Below, piece after piece: positions 18,791 to 18,950 of a stretch of DNA of 18,950 nt (position 1 is its first letter; every line of letters begins with the position of its first letter). Made by a program: the position numbers and the translations under genes. Source of the stretch: Terana coerulea. Taxonomy: Eukaryota; Basidiomycota; Agaricomycetes; Polyporales; Phanerochaetaceae. The notes beneath the pieces were generated by a model. That model was not told the DNA's origin and ran no database searches. It saw only the letters and a program-made list of their open reading frames with translations. The stretch is taken from NCBI GenBank assembly GCA_024811115.1, contig JAKOGH010000354.1:1-18950 (forward strand). Direction: 5' to 3'.

Positions 18791-18950
18791 TCATCGTCTT
18801 CGCAGGGCCAGGCTAAGGTCGGTAAGTATTCCCCTTGCACGACCTGTACAGCGACAGTACTTAGCCTCCAGCTTCTCGCAGTACTAAGGGTGACCGGTGA
18901 TGATTATGGTAGACTTACCGGACTGTCTTCCATGTCCCCTGTGTCATCCC
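18791..18950 (-). CDS. possible 3' end of a further minus-strand gene (partial)
   Basis: Reading leftward from the right edge, a short open stretch ending ...DMEDSP meets a good donor (gtaagt). An acceptor-like cttag follows about 44 nt later, then YCEKLEAKYCRCTGRARG and a stop at 18791-18793. The splice signals are reasonable, but the exon is short and the product is unrecognised. A second open frame over the same bases reads acidic DDDD-rich sequence instead. This is weak evidence. Confidence 0.22.

Overview
The window reads as a filamentous basidiomycete genome, most likely a mushroom-forming Agaricomycete. The genes have several short GT-AG introns (about 47-67 nt), TATA boxes and C-rich 5' leaders. 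One gene is a ricin-B-type lectin of the mushroom kind, and another resembles a hypothetical protein I recall from Agaricomycetes. The organism is inferred; no species can be named.

Layout: (1) 1-2000, two + strand copies (A partial, B decayed) of a multi-exon F-box-like family. (2) 2273-3381, a GC-rich minus-strand gene of unknown function with two frame breaks. (3) 3382-4601, no supported gene. (4) 4602-12190, four minus-strand F-box-like paralogues (D, E, F, G) in tandem units of about 1.8-2.0 kb, each carrying its own upstream region. (5) 12946-13594, an intact five-exon ricin-B lectin. (6) 14820-15508, a secreted glycine-rich repeat protein. (7) 15868-18502, two more minus-strand members (K, L) closer to B than to D-G. 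(8) At the right edge, a possible 3' end of another minus-strand gene.

All F-box-like copies share one gene structure: four exons with introns in phases 1, 2 and 2. The N-terminus is F-box-like (LPNELL...). It is followed by a C-x-HP-(G/A)-CG motif at the end of exon 1, a DHPI..RSFATFP block in exon 2, a FPKTW...DWF block in exon 3 and a W-(T/I/D)-G start to exon 4, which in D-G ends in a PR(Q/E)LP tail. By family analogy these would be substrate-recruiting subunits of SCF-type ubiquitin ligases; that is inference. Only G is fully intact. D keeps its frame but has no ATG. A, B, E, F, K and L each have frame-breaking indels.

The single-copy genes at 2273-3381 and 14820-15508 also carry indels, the latter in a G run. 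Base-level assembly error is therefore a serious alternative to a birth-and-death pseudogene cluster. I saw no transposase, reverse transcriptase, tRNA, rRNA or CRISPR.
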